The notes: a model not told the origin generated them from the sequence alone. A DNA stretch of 64,000 nucleotides from CBDFKB01 sp965248715 (GCA_965248715.1 CBDFKB010000005.1:1-64000); one strand, 5' to 3'; positions 52,886-62,104 are shown, numbered from the stretch's first letter. Translations and numbers: made by a program.

Positions 52886-54313
52886 ATGAGAAAGAAGAGA
52901 AACTATGATCAACTAATTTCAATTATGGAGCGTGTTGAACTGATTTCTCGAGATGGAAGGAACGCATGGCCTGGCGGCGGTTTGGTTTGGCGCGGAGCCG
53001 GGATGAAATTAAAGCGCCGTCTCTTTTCAAATTTTGGACGTTTGTTAGAAAACTATGATTATCAACCTATGCAGTTTCCAAGAGTTGTGCCCAATCGAGT
53101 TATTGAAATTGTTAGTAATAACGTTGTGGATTTGGCTGGAGGCACATACTGGTTTTCAGAGGGAAAAGACGAAAAAATCAACTTGACGGGTTCATACGCC
53201 AATTCGACCAATGACGCACTAGTAAGTTACCATCTTTCGTTCGCTCAGAAAGAAAAAAGATTGAGGCTACCTTTTAAGGCATATACTCATCACCAGATGG
53301 TTCGCTTTCATCGTTCCACCACAAAACCATTTTTCAATTCGGATGAAAATACAGACTTATTTGAGGCATACTTCGTTTCTGAGGATGTTGAATCCGTAGA
53401 TGCTGAATTTGACAGGCTGGTTGAATTGGCCACGATCTTTTTTAATCGCGTTGGTATTGCGTTCGTTGTCGTAGATCAATCTATGTGGGGCAACAAGCCA
53501 GTTGCAAGCCGAGTTACTTCACTACAAACATTTTCAAATCCTCCAGCAGGAAGTGTTAGATTGTTTTCAATCTACTATCATGGGGACACATTCTCGCGGT
53601 TGTTCAATCTAAAAGTAAAAACGCTAGTTGGAAAGGTATTCGTTCAACAAATTGGATTTGGTTTTTGGGAGGGTGCAATTTTACCTATGATCGACCATTT
53701 TTCGGACGAATTTGGCCTGACGTTACCGTCGACACTTTCTCCATATGCAGTCGTATTGCTACCTCGAGATGATAAGCAACTTCAGGTTGCTCGTAAAATC
53801 GCTGACGAACTTGCCCCTTTGGATGTTCTCATTGATAGAACATTCGAGCAGCTAGGACGGCCACTAAATAACCGAAGATTTATTCAGCGCCTCACTTTTC
53901 ATCTTCATTCAGGAGCGCCTTTGAGAGTTACATTCATTGACGGTAAAACCGCAAAAGTATCTCGCAGAGATGACCTAGATGTACGAGAGATGTCTGTGGA
54001 GCGTGTGGTTAACCATATAGAGCGCGCAATTCCTTTAATTGATGAATGTCTACAAGAACGCTCACACCAATATTTAAAAACGCACCTACAGAATGTAGGT
54101 TCGGTTGGCGAGATCAGGAAAAATTATGAATTAGGAAAACTGTCGCAATTTTCGCATTGCGGCAATGAAGAATGTGCTCAAAATGTTGAAAGTGCAATAC
54201 CAGGAGAGTTTTTGGGTTTTATCAGGGAAAGTAAACCGAGCGGTAGTTGTGTTTATTGCAATTTTGCCGCGAAGCGAACTGGTTTGGCCGGCCGGAGAGC
54301 ACCAACTCCTTAA
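52886..54313 (+). CDS. Prolyl-tRNA synthetase-like protein (archaeal type) with altered class II motifs
   Basis: 475 residues. The fold order of archaeal-type ProRS is visible: a motif 1-like MQFPRVVP (62-69), catalytic core, anticodon-binding domain (about 283-390, LSPYAVVLLPRDDKQLQVAR, GAPLRVTFIDGKTAK) and a C-terminal zinc domain with Cys425, 430, 455 and 458. But motif 2 reads VRFHRSTTKPF with His for Glu, the following TRPF-REF arginines are changed, and motif 3 reads GFGFWEGAI without the ATP-binding Arg. It is therefore unlikely to charge tRNA normally. 143 bases after leuS. Could be biosynthetic, immune or regulatory. Confidence 0.75.
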   Translation: MRKKRNYDQLISIMERVELISRDGRNAWPGGGLVWRGAGMKLKRRLFSNFGRLLENYDYQPMQFPRVVPNRVIEIVSNNVVDLAGGTYWFSEGKDEKINLTGSYANSTNDALVSYHLSFAQKEKRLRLPFKAYTHHQMVRFHRSTTKPFFNSDENTDLFEAYFVSEDVESVDAEFDRLVELATIFFNRVGIAFVVVDQSMWGNKPVASRVTSLQTFSNPPAGSVRLFSIYYHGDTFSRLFNLKVKTLVGKVFVQQIGFGFWEGAILPMIDHFSDEFGLTLPSTLSPYAVVLLPRDDKQLQVARKIADELAPLDVLIDRTFEQLGRPLNNRRFIQRLTFHLHSGAPLRVTFIDGKTAKVSRRDDLDVREMSVERVVNHIERAIPLIDECLQERSHQYLKTHLQNVGSVGEIRKNYELGKLSQFSHCGNEECAQNVESAIPGEFLGFIRESKPSGSCVYCNFAAKRTGLAGRRAPTP

Positions 54314-54362
54314 TTGACGTCAACCGTGATGAAGAAATTGGCACGGGGAGTCAAAAATACAT

Positions 54363-55157
54363 CTATAGTACCAAACTCAGTGAGACGGCATGAGAAAAGC
54401 TGTTGAGATGGTTCAAAATATTGTGCGTCGCTTTCTCTATGTTGCCAGACGTCAATGCATCTTTTGTATCATTTTCACATTTATGGGCAATTTCTGGAAT
54501 CAATTTCACAATATTGTCGATAGCAAAGGCATCACCGACTATAAGTCGATGGAAATACTCGGAGTTATTAACTAATGATTTTCCTTGAAAATCACCATGA
54601 ATGACCAGAGCAAAACACTCGCTTCCGACCTTTAGGTTACGTTGACTGACACACTCTGCTTTTGATGAAGAGAATTCCACTGGAGGTCTGACCAAAATGT
54701 CCACACCAAACACTGGTGTCTTGCTAAAATCATAGTGCGAGACCAATTGGTTTTTTTTATTGCAAGGCGCAATATAGGGAAATTCGGTGCGGTTTTCAGT
54801 TTTCCGAGTTTCATTATGAAGTCGTAGAAAGCTGTCTACATCTACAAATTTATTTTCTTGTATATCCTTTCTAAAAACTTCTATCGAGGAGTATTTTAAT
54901 TTCCATTCCAAATCTTTGGAAGAATTAATCTCAAAAAATCTTAGCAGAAATTTGTCTATTTTTTCTTCGTCATCAGTTGTAAAGAATTTAGATACAGTTT
55001 CCCTATCTGTGATGCCGTTATTACGCCGCAACATTCCATTTATTTCGCTTCGAAAGAGATGTTGAATTTCTTTGTAGGGATTGTCCCATTTCGTCATAAC
55101 TTGGGCTCCCGATAAGTGCGGGTCAATGTCAATTGCCACTTGATCACTGTAGCTCAA
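54363..55157 (-). CDS. Hypothetical cargo protein
   Basis: 264 residues, AT-rich, no signal peptide or membrane helix. Segments such as TKWDNPYKEIQHLFRSEING, FGVDILVRPPVEFSSSKAEC and ECFALVIHGDFQGKSL are distinctive, but I recognise no family. It is convergent with the ProRS-like gene (50 bases between stops), so it may form a separate transcript of the same cargo. No catalytic motif seen. Confidence 0.6.
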   Translation of the reverse strand: MSYSDQVAIDIDPHLSGAQVMTKWDNPYKEIQHLFRSEINGMLRRNNGITDRETVSKFFTTDDEEKIDKFLLRFFEINSSKDLEWKLKYSSIEVFRKDIQENKFVDVDSFLRLHNETRKTENRTEFPYIAPCNKKNQLVSHYDFSKTPVFGVDILVRPPVEFSSSKAECVSQRNLKVGSECFALVIHGDFQGKSLVNNSEYFHRLIVGDAFAIDNIVKLIPEIAHKCENDTKDALTSGNIEKATHNILNHLNSFSHAVSLSLVL

Positions 55158-55342
55158 ATTATTGCTACATTGTAAGAAAATTGCAAACCTAAATTCTTGT
55201 AAATGACGCCAAATTTCATTGGAATGACTTCATCCACAATAGTACCAATTGATTGTCAGTAACGTGCGATGTAACACGGCTACAAGTTTTGCGCAATGAT
55301 ACGTCTTTGCCAAAGAGCCTGTTTTGAATGTAGGAATTCTCG

Positions 55343-55905
55343 TGAACACTCCACCGGCTAAAGCCGGTGGCTTCGAGTTACAGCTATAAGCCGGATCGGT
55401 CCGCGCTTCGGCGGACTATACCACCTCAAATTCATCATCAGGCTCAGGTGGTTTCTGGTTCTTGATGTATTCTTTCCACACTTCATCTGTCACATTACCG
55501 CTTGAATTCACCCAGTATCCCCACGCCCACAAATGCTGACCCCAATAGCGCTTACGCAAACTTTTGTACTCGCTGAGCAACTTGTGTGAGCTCTTTCCTT
55601 TCAAAAATTGAACCGCACGCGAGACCGAAAGGTTTGGTGGGATCGACAACAACATATGGATATGATCCCGATTGATCGAGCCAGCATGAATATGGATCTC
55701 GTGCGAGATCGCTATCTCTCGCAAAAGCTCCCGGCAACGCTTGCCAACATCCCCATTCAAAATTTCATATCTGTATTTAGTCGTCCAAACCAAATGGTAC
55801 TTACAGTCCCATACATTATGGCTGCCACGTTTGTTGAATTGCATAAATGGATGCTACAGCATCCCGTCGCCTAAAGGCGAGGGGTTTACGGATCCCCTAA
55901 TGGGG
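55343..55905 (-). mobile_element. IS200/IS605-family element (tnpA only)
   Basis: Subterminal hairpins CCACCGGCTAAAGCCGGTGG (about 55348) and CCGTCGCCTAAAGGCGAGGG (about 55864) bracket one transposase gene. As expected for the family, there are no inverted terminal repeats or target duplications. The right end abuts a truncated mobC. Exact ends are approximate. Confidence 0.85.
55416..55844 (-). CDS. tnpA: IS200-type Y1 transposase TnpA
   Basis: 142 residues. CKYHLVWTTKYRYEILNGDV at the start, the HUH pair in DHIHMLLSIPPNLSVSRAVQ and the catalytic Tyr region near YWGQHLWAWGYWVNSSGNVT to EYIKNQ. Length is typical and it appears intact. Confidence 0.92.
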   Translation of the reverse strand: MQFNKRGSHNVWDCKYHLVWTTKYRYEILNGDVGKRCRELLREIAISHEIHIHAGSINRDHIHMLLSIPPNLSVSRAVQFLKGKSSHKLLSEYKSLRKRYWGQHLWAWGYWVNSSGNVTDEVWKEYIKNQKPPEPDDEFEVV

Positions 55906-55908
55906 ACT

Positions 55909-56004
55909 CTAAACGCCTTCAGTGGCTTTCGTCAGCTTCGCATGTTCTTCTTCGGTAAGTCGAAGTGTGATGCGGATTGAAGGTATATGTTTGGACTTAG
56001 GCAT
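55909..56004 (-). pseudogene. Truncated mobC-like gene
   Basis: 31 codons, MPKSKHIPSIRITLRLTEEE then HAKLTKATEGV and a stop. This is the ribbon-helix-helix start of a MobC-type relaxosome protein, cut just before the usual SAYIR block at the IS200 end. It differs from the intact mobC at 61489-61941, so a second mobilization module once existed here. Confidence 0.6.
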
Positions 56005-56063
56005 CTCGGAGGTTGAACCGCCCCTTGTTTGCCGGAGGCTCTAACTCCTGAGTAGGATAGAGT

Positions 56064-56155
56064 ATGACAAACAAAACAGCGAATAAGTTTTCACCTGAAG
56101 TTCGCGCTCGTGCGGTGCGGATGGTTCTGGATCACGAGGCCGAACATCGTTCCCG
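56064..56155 (+). pseudogene. IS3-family OrfA N-terminal fragment
   Basis: MTNKTANKFSPEVRARAVRM and VLDHEAEHRSRWAAI match the start of a common IS3-type OrfA; the frame then enters the antisense of an IS5-type gene, so only about 30 residues remain. Confidence 0.65.
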
Positions 56156-56361
56156 TTGGGCAGCGATTACATCGATCGCTTCCCACACATCGCGCATGTT
56201 TGTTTTGCGCGGGCGACCAACCTTGGATCGCGGAAGCATGAAAGCTTCAATCAAGACCCATTCCTCGTCCCGGCAATCGCTTGCATAACGCAATGTGAGC
56301 TGGTCCTAGAAAATCGGACAGCCTGTTAAGGTGTATTTCTTCGACGATGGAGGAATACGAC

Positions 56362-56643
56362 ATGGCGAAACGACGCCGGTTTACAGACGAATTTAAGGCC
56401 CGAGTAGCGCTGGAAGCGTTGCGGGGTGACAGGACGGTGCAGGAGATCGCATCGAAGCACAAGGTGCATCCCAACCAGGTCTCGGCGTGGAAGCGCCAGG
56501 CAATCGATGGTCTTGCGGATGTATTTTCCAAGGGCTCTGGAAAAGATGGTGCCGAGCATGATGCACAAGTTCATGATCTTCACGCCAAGATCGGTCAGTT
56601 GACAGTGGAACGGGATTTTTTGGCAAAAGGGCTCAAGCAATGA
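56362..56643 (+). CDS. IS3-family transposase OrfA (IS3 B)
   Basis: 93 residues from MAKRRRFTDEFKARVALEAL, with the helix-turn-helix VQEIASKHKVHPNQVSAWKR and a C-terminal zipper. GGAGG lies eight bases before the ATG. It overlaps OrfB by four bases. Confidence 0.88.
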   Translation: MAKRRRFTDEFKARVALEALRGDRTVQEIASKHKVHPNQVSAWKRQAIDGLADVFSKGSGKDGAEHDAQVHDLHAKIGQLTVERDFLAKGLKQ

Positions 56644-57503
56644 GCAGGGCGGAACGCAAGGCGATGGTTGCCCGCGATCACCCTGAACTCAGCTTGAGCC
56701 GTCAATGCCAGCTTGTCCAGGTCAGCCGCTCATCGTTCTATCACAAGCCAAAGGGAGAAAGCGCAGAGACATTGGCGCTGATGCGGCAGATCGATGAGCT
56801 TTTCATGAAATACCCCTTCTTTGGCAGTCGCCAGATACGGCATCACTTGCGCCGGAGCGGCGTGAAGATTGGCCGTCACCGTGTTCGCAGATTGATGCGG
56901 TTGATGGGGTTGTGTGCGATCTATCAGGCTCCCAACACGTCCAAACCGCACCCGGAGCATCGGATTTATCCATATCTGCTGCGGCGTATGGTGATTGACA
57001 GGCCCAATCAGGTCTGGTGCAGCGACATCACATATATTCCGATGAGGCGGGGGTTTCTGTACCTGGTGGCAATCATGGGCTGGGCAACGAGAAAAGTGCT
57101 GAGCTGGCGGTTGTCAAATACGATGGATGCCAGTTTCTGTGTAGAGGCTCTGGAAGAAGCCATTTCCCGATACGGCAAACCGGAGATATTCAACACGGAT
57201 CAGGGCAGTCAGTTTACAAGTTCCGCCTTTACCGGCGTGTTGCTGGATGCAAAGATCAAAATCTCCATGGATGGACGTGGCCGCTTTCTGGACAACATCT
57301 TCATTGAAAGGCTGTGGAGGTCATTGAAATACGAATGCGTTTACCTGCACGAAATGACCGATGGCTTTGTGGCCAAACGCCATATTAAAAATTGGCTTGC
57401 CTTCTACAACGAAGAACGTCCACACTCGACATTCAACGGTGCAACGCCCGACGAAATCTACGGGTTGAAAAAAGAGAAACAAGACGAGAAACTGGCAGCA
57501 TGA
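56640..57503 (+). CDS. IS3-family transposase OrfB (IS3 B)
   Basis: 287 residues. HTH_21 region GSRQIRHHLRRSGVKIGRHR, then the integrase core: WCSDITYIPMRRGFLYLVAI, EIFNTDQGSQFTSSAFTGVL and the Glu-containing FIERLWRSLKYECVYLHEMT. Intact. A fragment of a related OrfB lies at 62623-62741. Confidence 0.9.
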   Translation: MSRAERKAMVARDHPELSLSRQCQLVQVSRSSFYHKPKGESAETLALMRQIDELFMKYPFFGSRQIRHHLRRSGVKIGRHRVRRLMRLMGLCAIYQAPNTSKPHPEHRIYPYLLRRMVIDRPNQVWCSDITYIPMRRGFLYLVAIMGWATRKVLSWRLSNTMDASFCVEALEEAISRYGKPEIFNTDQGSQFTSSAFTGVLLDAKIKISMDGRGRFLDNIFIERLWRSLKYECVYLHEMTDGFVAKRHIKNWLAFYNEERPHSTFNGATPDEIYGLKKEKQDEKLAA

Positions 57504-57739
57504 TCAGACAACAAAATACACCTTAACAAAGCTGCTAACCTGTCCAACAATCCGGGACCACCTCAATGAACGTCTGTCATAATCGCGCCGAGTGGTTTCA
57601 GTCCAAGCCATGGTGAGCTCCTTCGAATCTTCAAACAATCCGAATGAATCACAAATTGCTGAAATCACTCAACTTAATTTTCGTTTGGGCTCTAAAACAT
57701 CAAACTTGAGTTGTTGGTTTCTCCCTCCAACAGCACAAT

Positions 57740-57815
57740 TTAATTTTTTTGATCACCGATCACACCTAACACCTTGAATGGTAAGGTGGTTTGGAAGTAA
57801 ATAGAACCATCCAGT
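57740..57815 (-). pseudogene. C-terminal scrap of a third large serine recombinase
   Basis: The minus strand reads FQTTLPFKVLGVIGDQKN and stops. TTLPFKVL matches the LPFKML and LPFKVL segments just before the ends of the recombinases at 27.9 and 62.1 kb. The DNA tract ACCTTGAATGGTAAGG is shared by the two right-hand copies. Everything upstream is missing. Confidence 0.6.
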
Positions 57816-57883
57816 TGATCGTTGGCCCATCAGAATTGGTTGGATTTGCGCGATTTCATTATACAGCCATTGACTAACAACAC

Positions 57884-59514
57884 TCAGTGCATTGTCGGAC
57901 CGCGTGTTTGTCGTGAGGTATGAGCGAGATTTTGTTGACGGGTTTGCGATTTCTCCTCACCTAAATGGCGCATCTTTTGTAGGCTACTACGATCCCCATA
58001 GAGCGTTGTTTCTTCTCTGTGGCGTGTCATGGCGACGTAGGCTAAGTGTCTGTCCATCAGACCAGAACCAAGGACGAAGGCGCGATCAACGGTTGCGCCC
58101 TGTGATTTGTGTATCGTGGATGCGTAACCATGATCAAAATGAGGGTAGAGTTTTGGGTTGATGGTGATGGTGCGTAACCCTTGCGCCCCATCTGCATCAA
58201 TGAGTACCGTAATTTTGTTTGCACCAACCGATTGAACGGTGCCAAATATCCCGTTTTGAATGGCAAGCGCGCGGTCTTTCTTTGTGAACATTATACGGTC
58301 TTTGCTGGCAAATGCGCGCTTGCCATGAATGGTTTGAACCGTGATTTCATTTATTAATTCACCTGAATCCTTTAAAGCGGCACGAATAGATTGATTAATA
58401 GCGTGAACGTCTTTGCGTCGATAAGCGAGAGCCAAGCGTGATGACGCACCTGTATTGTTCGAAATATCCTTCATGTAATCCTCGACAAGATTGAGAATAG
58501 CGGCTGGCGTGTCCCGCGCTTCTTTGACATGACCATGCAATTCATAAGCATTGAGTGCCTGTTCAACCCGACCCTGCGCAAACTCAAGCGAAGCGCGTTT
58601 TTGCCACTCTGACTTTTGTCTGTGAATCTCGGTGAGCTGTGCCGTGTCAATTTTGTCAACAATGTCTTTAAACGGTGTACCCGCGTTAATCGGCTGCAAT
58701 TGTTCAGAATCACCCACAAGAATAATTTTTGCGCCAGTTTCTTGAACTTCCTCCACAAAGCGCAATAATTGACGTGTGCCAATCATTCCAGCCTCATCAA
58801 CCACAAGCACATCATTGCTGGTGAACTGGTTGACCTCATTCTTCCAGCTATATTCAAAGGATGCCAAGGTTCGGCATTTTATGCCCGAAGCACTTTCCAA
58901 GCCATCAGCGGCCTTGCCTGATAGCGCCGCGCCGCGCACGCGATAGCCCGAACTCTCATATGCTTGCTTGACCGCAGAGAGCATTGTACTTTTTCCAGCT
59001 CCCGCCAAACCCACAACAACAGATATTCGCGCTGGCTTAAGGCAATGTCGAATAGCCGTTTCTTGCTCATTGCTAAGAGAAGCACCGATTTTCGCATTTA
59101 GAACGCGGTTTTGCCGCGCAATCGCCGCATTGATATGGCGTGATGGAATGCCTTTATCGGTAGTCTTGGACAGGCTCAATACATGGTCCGCCAATGTCGC
59201 TTTCATCGCCAGCATTTTGCGGGTGGTAAAAAGCGGAGATGGCTCAGTTTGAATTTCAACCCAATCAGGCGAGCGCGTGATGTTGTCAATTGCGCCGCTT
59301 ACCAAAAACGGATCATCCAGATATTTTACCAAGCCACGGATCACGTCATTGCGGGTGAAGCTTTCTTGTTTGTCGGTAAGCACTTCCAAAATGTAAGCAG
59401 GGTCACGATTGACTTTGGCTTTGATACTCAAAATTTCGGGATCAACCGGGATGATTAATTCATGCGCCGGATCAAGATCAAACGCGGGTGATCTAATTTC
59501 GTGATTGTGTTCTA
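57884..59514 (-). pseudogene. traA: TraA-like relaxase, helicase half (split by IS5 copy 2)
   Basis: About 543 codons. After EHNHEIRSPAFDLDPAHELI the frame gives the TraA/RecD-like helicase: Walker A VVGLAGAGKSTMLSAVKQAY, Walker B DVLVVDEAGMIGTRQLLRFV, GDSEQLQPINAGTPF, and the late motif HGYASTIHKSQGATVDRAFV. It would unwind the nicked strand in transfer. It is separated from its relaxase domain by the IS5 copy at 59515; removing that restores one frame of about 920 residues. A shortened frame starting inside the IS could still be translated. Confidence 0.88.
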
Positions 59515-59528
59515 GGGTCTGTGGACAT

Positions 59529-59915
59529 TCACCTTGATGCGATAAGCGCCGCGACAAGGTTCCAGTTGGCAGCGTAGCTGTTATCGGTTTTATCGTAACG
59601 CGTTGCGATGCCACGAAATTCCTTGATCTTGGCGAAGTAGTTTTCAACCAAATGCCGCCAACAATAGGCCTCTTCATCGTATTCTCGCTGCACAATCCGA
59701 TTTGATTTGGGCGGGATAACGGCGGTTGCGCCCCGGTCTTCCAGCTCCTCCAGAAGCCAGTTTGCGTCAAACGCTTTATCCGCCAGCAAAGCGGCGAATG
59801 ACACGCCCTTGATCAGCGGTGCCACGCCCCTCATGTCATGCGCCTGTCCCGGTAGCAGCATGAAACGCACAAGATTACCAAGCGCGTCCACCAGCGCCAC
59901 GATCTTGGTGGTCAA
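59529..59915 (-). CDS. IS5-family transposase, second frame (copy 2)
   Basis: Same 128-residue product as at 21877-22263, carrying LLADKAFDANWLLEEL and RHLVENYFAKIKEF. Its frame runs on out of the IS into the helicase half of the split gene. Confidence 0.88.
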   Translation of the reverse strand: MTTKIVALVDALGNLVRFMLLPGQAHDMRGVAPLIKGVSFAALLADKAFDANWLLEELEDRGATAVIPPKSNRIVQREYDEEAYCWRHLVENYFAKIKEFRGIATRYDKTDNSYAANWNLVAALIASR

Positions 59916-60286
59916 CCCACCGCGCGAGCGCCCGATGGCCTGATTTTGAGTCCCCCTTTTGCGCCGGTTGCCTTTTGGTGAACCGAAACAATGGTGCCAT
60001 CAATCATGGCGTATTCGAGGTCTGGGTCATTGCTCATGGCTTTGAAAAGACTCTCGAAAACACCCTGCTCGGCCCATCGTCGGAACCGGCGAAACTGGCT
60101 GTTCCAGTTGCCAAATTTCGTCGGCAGATCGCGCCAGGGAGACCCCGTGCGCACCCGCCAGAACACCGCTTCCAAAAACAACCGGTTGTCGCCGCCTGTC
60201 CGGCCACTGTCTGTTGCCTTGCCGGGGAGCAAAGGCGCAAGGCGTTCCCAGACCCGGTCATTCAAAACAAATCGCTTTTCGTCCAT
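59912..60286 (-). CDS. IS5-family transposase, first frame (copy 2)
   Basis: Same 124-residue product as the copy at 22260-22634, beginning MDEKRFVLNDRVWERLAPLL. A -1 shift at AAAAGGGGG would join it to the second frame. Confidence 0.88.
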   Translation of the reverse strand: MDEKRFVLNDRVWERLAPLLPGKATDSGRTGGDNRLFLEAVFWRVRTGSPWRDLPTKFGNWNSQFRRFRRWAEQGVFESLFKAMSNDPDLEYAMIDGTIVSVHQKATGAKGGLKIRPSGARAVG

Positions 60287-60355
60287 TACAAACTCCCTTT
60301 TGGAAGCTTGAATCAGAAATCAACGCTTTTGGGAATCCTGAATGTCCACAGACCC

Positions 60356-61492
60356 TAGGTTGTCCAACTCGCGTTGGAGGGCGCGGCGCTCTAGCAATTG
60401 CCGTTCAATCAATTCCTGATATTCAGTTCTATCGCGGGCATCACAGCGAAACGCATCGGCTTCCAGCTCTTGGCAAATGGCCTGATACTGGCCTGAGAGT
60501 TTGAGCCACGCCGCCCTTAATCCCTTCGGCAATCTATCTTGGCGTAGTTTGGTCTCACGAATGCGTCTTGCCTTATGGTGCTCCGTAAGTTGAGTACGGG
60601 CGCTGCGGTGCTTGGCGACAAGGGCAAACCGCCGCTGTTCCAATTCCGCTAATTTAGCCTGATACGCCAATTCCGCATCGGGGTTGGTGGCTGTTTTCTC
60701 TTTCTGCTTACCGAACGATTCAAGCGCTTCGTCAACACTTGGTAAGTCGCGGTAACTCCCAAACTTTGTGCGGACTTCTTTTGCTTTTACGCCGACCCAG
60801 CGTGAGATGGAATAAACTTCACCTTCACGATCAACCGCGACATGCGCGCGCCGATCTCCTTTGGCGAGGATAAATCCGTGTTCAGATAATGCGTGTTCAA
60901 AAGCTGACCGTGAATCAGTCGATTGCCAGCATTCGGCAAAGACATTTTTTAATTCCTTTGGATCACGTTTTGCGCGTTTGGCCTGACTATGCTGAGCGTG
61001 GGTATAATTGAGCGGGTCAGTATCTTCCTTTCGTTTGAAACCCCGCGGCATATCCCATTCATGTTGGATGAATAATTCTCTGGCGACTTGCTCTAAGGTG
61101 AGTTTGTCCTGATACGGATCAATCGCGGTCATGGTCGCTGAATTAATACGCGACCACACACAATGGGCATGACGGCGGCCTTTCTTTTCATGAAAGACGA
61201 TGGCGCGGGGATGTCCTACAAATCCAAGCTTCTTTTCGATTTCCTCAATTGCCGCTTCAAACGCCTCTACCGACACGTTTTCCGTTTCTGGCGGAGACAG
61301 GGATAGTGAATATAGGAATTTCTTACAGCGCGTACCACGACTGATTCCATAGGCTTCATGGAATGCCCCGTCCAAGTCGCTGGATAAGAAACCACGCAGC
61401 TCATGAATATGAACATGGTCATTATCGGCCACATTCATAAGGTGTTGCGCGCATTCTGCTGCGCCGCCACGTCTGTTGCCAACCAAAATCAA
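60356..61492 (-). pseudogene. traA: TraA-like relaxase, nuclease half (split by IS5 copy 2)
   Basis: About 379 native residues from MILVGNRRGGAAECAQHLMN. The metal-binding histidines of a MobA/VirD2-type relaxase are in EKKGRRHAHCVWSRIN, with the active-site segment upstream. The C-terminal half is helical (linker before the helicase). The frame continues 11 residues into the IS before stopping, ending with DIQDSQKR. The nuclease domain may still be made and nick oriT, but the helicase is cut off. It overlaps the end of mobC by four bases. Confidence 0.87.
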
Positions 61493-61941
61493 GGCTTGTC
61501 ACGGTCTTTCTTTTTGCGTCCTTTCAGGCCAAGCGCTTCGATCAATTGAACTCGCATCCATGCAATGTGCACAATGGCTTCATTGATTTGCTCTTCGGTA
61601 AGATCATCCAGCAACAGCGAACCGCAATTAGCCTGATAGGCAATCTGGTTAAGATTATTCGCCATGCGGGTTTCACCCAACTTCGCCAGAATTTGCGCCA
61701 GCAAAACCCTATCCGCAGCTGGAACAACACGTTTTGATGCACCAGCGCCAAACAAGCAGGCGCGGATATATGCACTTTGCGGCATACCCGCCGCATCCGC
61801 TTTCAACCGCTCGCGTTCTTCATCCGTAGGGCGAAACGTGATGGGAGAGGGATATTTCCTTTTTGGCGGCGGCGGATTGCTGGTGTGATTGAAATCCCGC
61901 TCAAGCGGCACAGTCGCCGAAATCTCTTCACGCCGTCTCAT
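61489..61941 (-). CDS. mobC: MobC-like relaxosome accessory protein
   Basis: 150 residues. A Pro/Arg-rich start leads to a ribbon-helix-helix-like ITFRPTDEERERLKADAAGM, SAYIRACLFGAG, then RMANNLNQIAYQANCGSLLL, which is the MobC signature. MobC proteins bind near oriT and help the relaxase. Translationally coupled to the relaxase (4-base overlap) and preceded by the frame that crosses the attachment site. Confidence 0.85.
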   Translation of the reverse strand: MRRREEISATVPLERDFNHTSNPPPPKRKYPSPITFRPTDEERERLKADAAGMPQSAYIRACLFGAGASKRVVPAADRVLLAQILAKLGETRMANNLNQIAYQANCGSLLLDDLTEEQINEAIVHIAWMRVQLIEALGLKGRKKKDRDKP

Positions 61942-62104
61942 AATGACGGCCCTTGTCGATGTTGCAACTTTCGCTTTACCTGACGTTTCGGCTCTGTGGG
62001 CAGTTTGTCAAAATCAACATTTTCCGCTTTGAGGTAGGTATTCCAGTCTTCTAAAGTATCGAATAAATCATCATCAATGGTGTTCGAAGTTATTCCTTCG
62101 AGGT
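61938..62104 (-). CDS. Partial small gene fused to recombinase C-terminus at the attachment site
   Basis: About 55 codons (TIDDDLFDTLEDWNTYLKAE, NVDFDKLPTEPKRQVKRKLQ) ending ATGA over the mobC start. There is no own start: the frame is joined at 62105-62120 to the recombinase remnant. Coupling to mobC suggests a real mob-operon gene whose front was exchanged by integration. Function unknown. Confidence 0.5.

Larger units (their letters stand above)
56296..57565 (+). mobile_element. IS3-family insertion sequence B
   Basis: About 1,270 bases. Ends TGAGCTGGTCCTAGAAAAT and the complement of CCGGGACCACCTCA match as imperfect inverted repeats, each followed by GTTAAGGTGTATTT. ATG flanks both ends (56293-56295 and 57566-57568) as a 3-base target duplication. 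Confidence 0.88.
56155..57611 (-). pseudogene. IS5-type transposase N-terminus interrupted by IS3 B
   Basis: Two pieces, 57611-57566 and 56295-56155, join in frame when the IS3 B insertion and its ATG duplication are removed: MAWTETTRRDYDRRSLRYAS then DEEWVLIEAFMLPRSKVGRP and RKTNMRDVWEAIDVIA. The C-terminal catalytic part is absent. It is unrelated to the two IS5 copies with GGGTCTGTGG ends. Confidence 0.72.
59515..60355 (-). mobile_element. IS5-family insertion sequence (IS427-like), copy 2
   Basis: 841 bases, same ends and same length as the copy at 21863-22703, with TA on both sides (59513-59514 and 60356-60357). It is inside the relaxase/helicase gene and codes on the same strand as it. 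Confidence 0.92.

Noticed and set aside
57592..57777. 61-residue plus-strand frame near the third recombinase scrap
   Set aside because: Covers the antisense of the recombinase end and unrelated AT-rich DNA.
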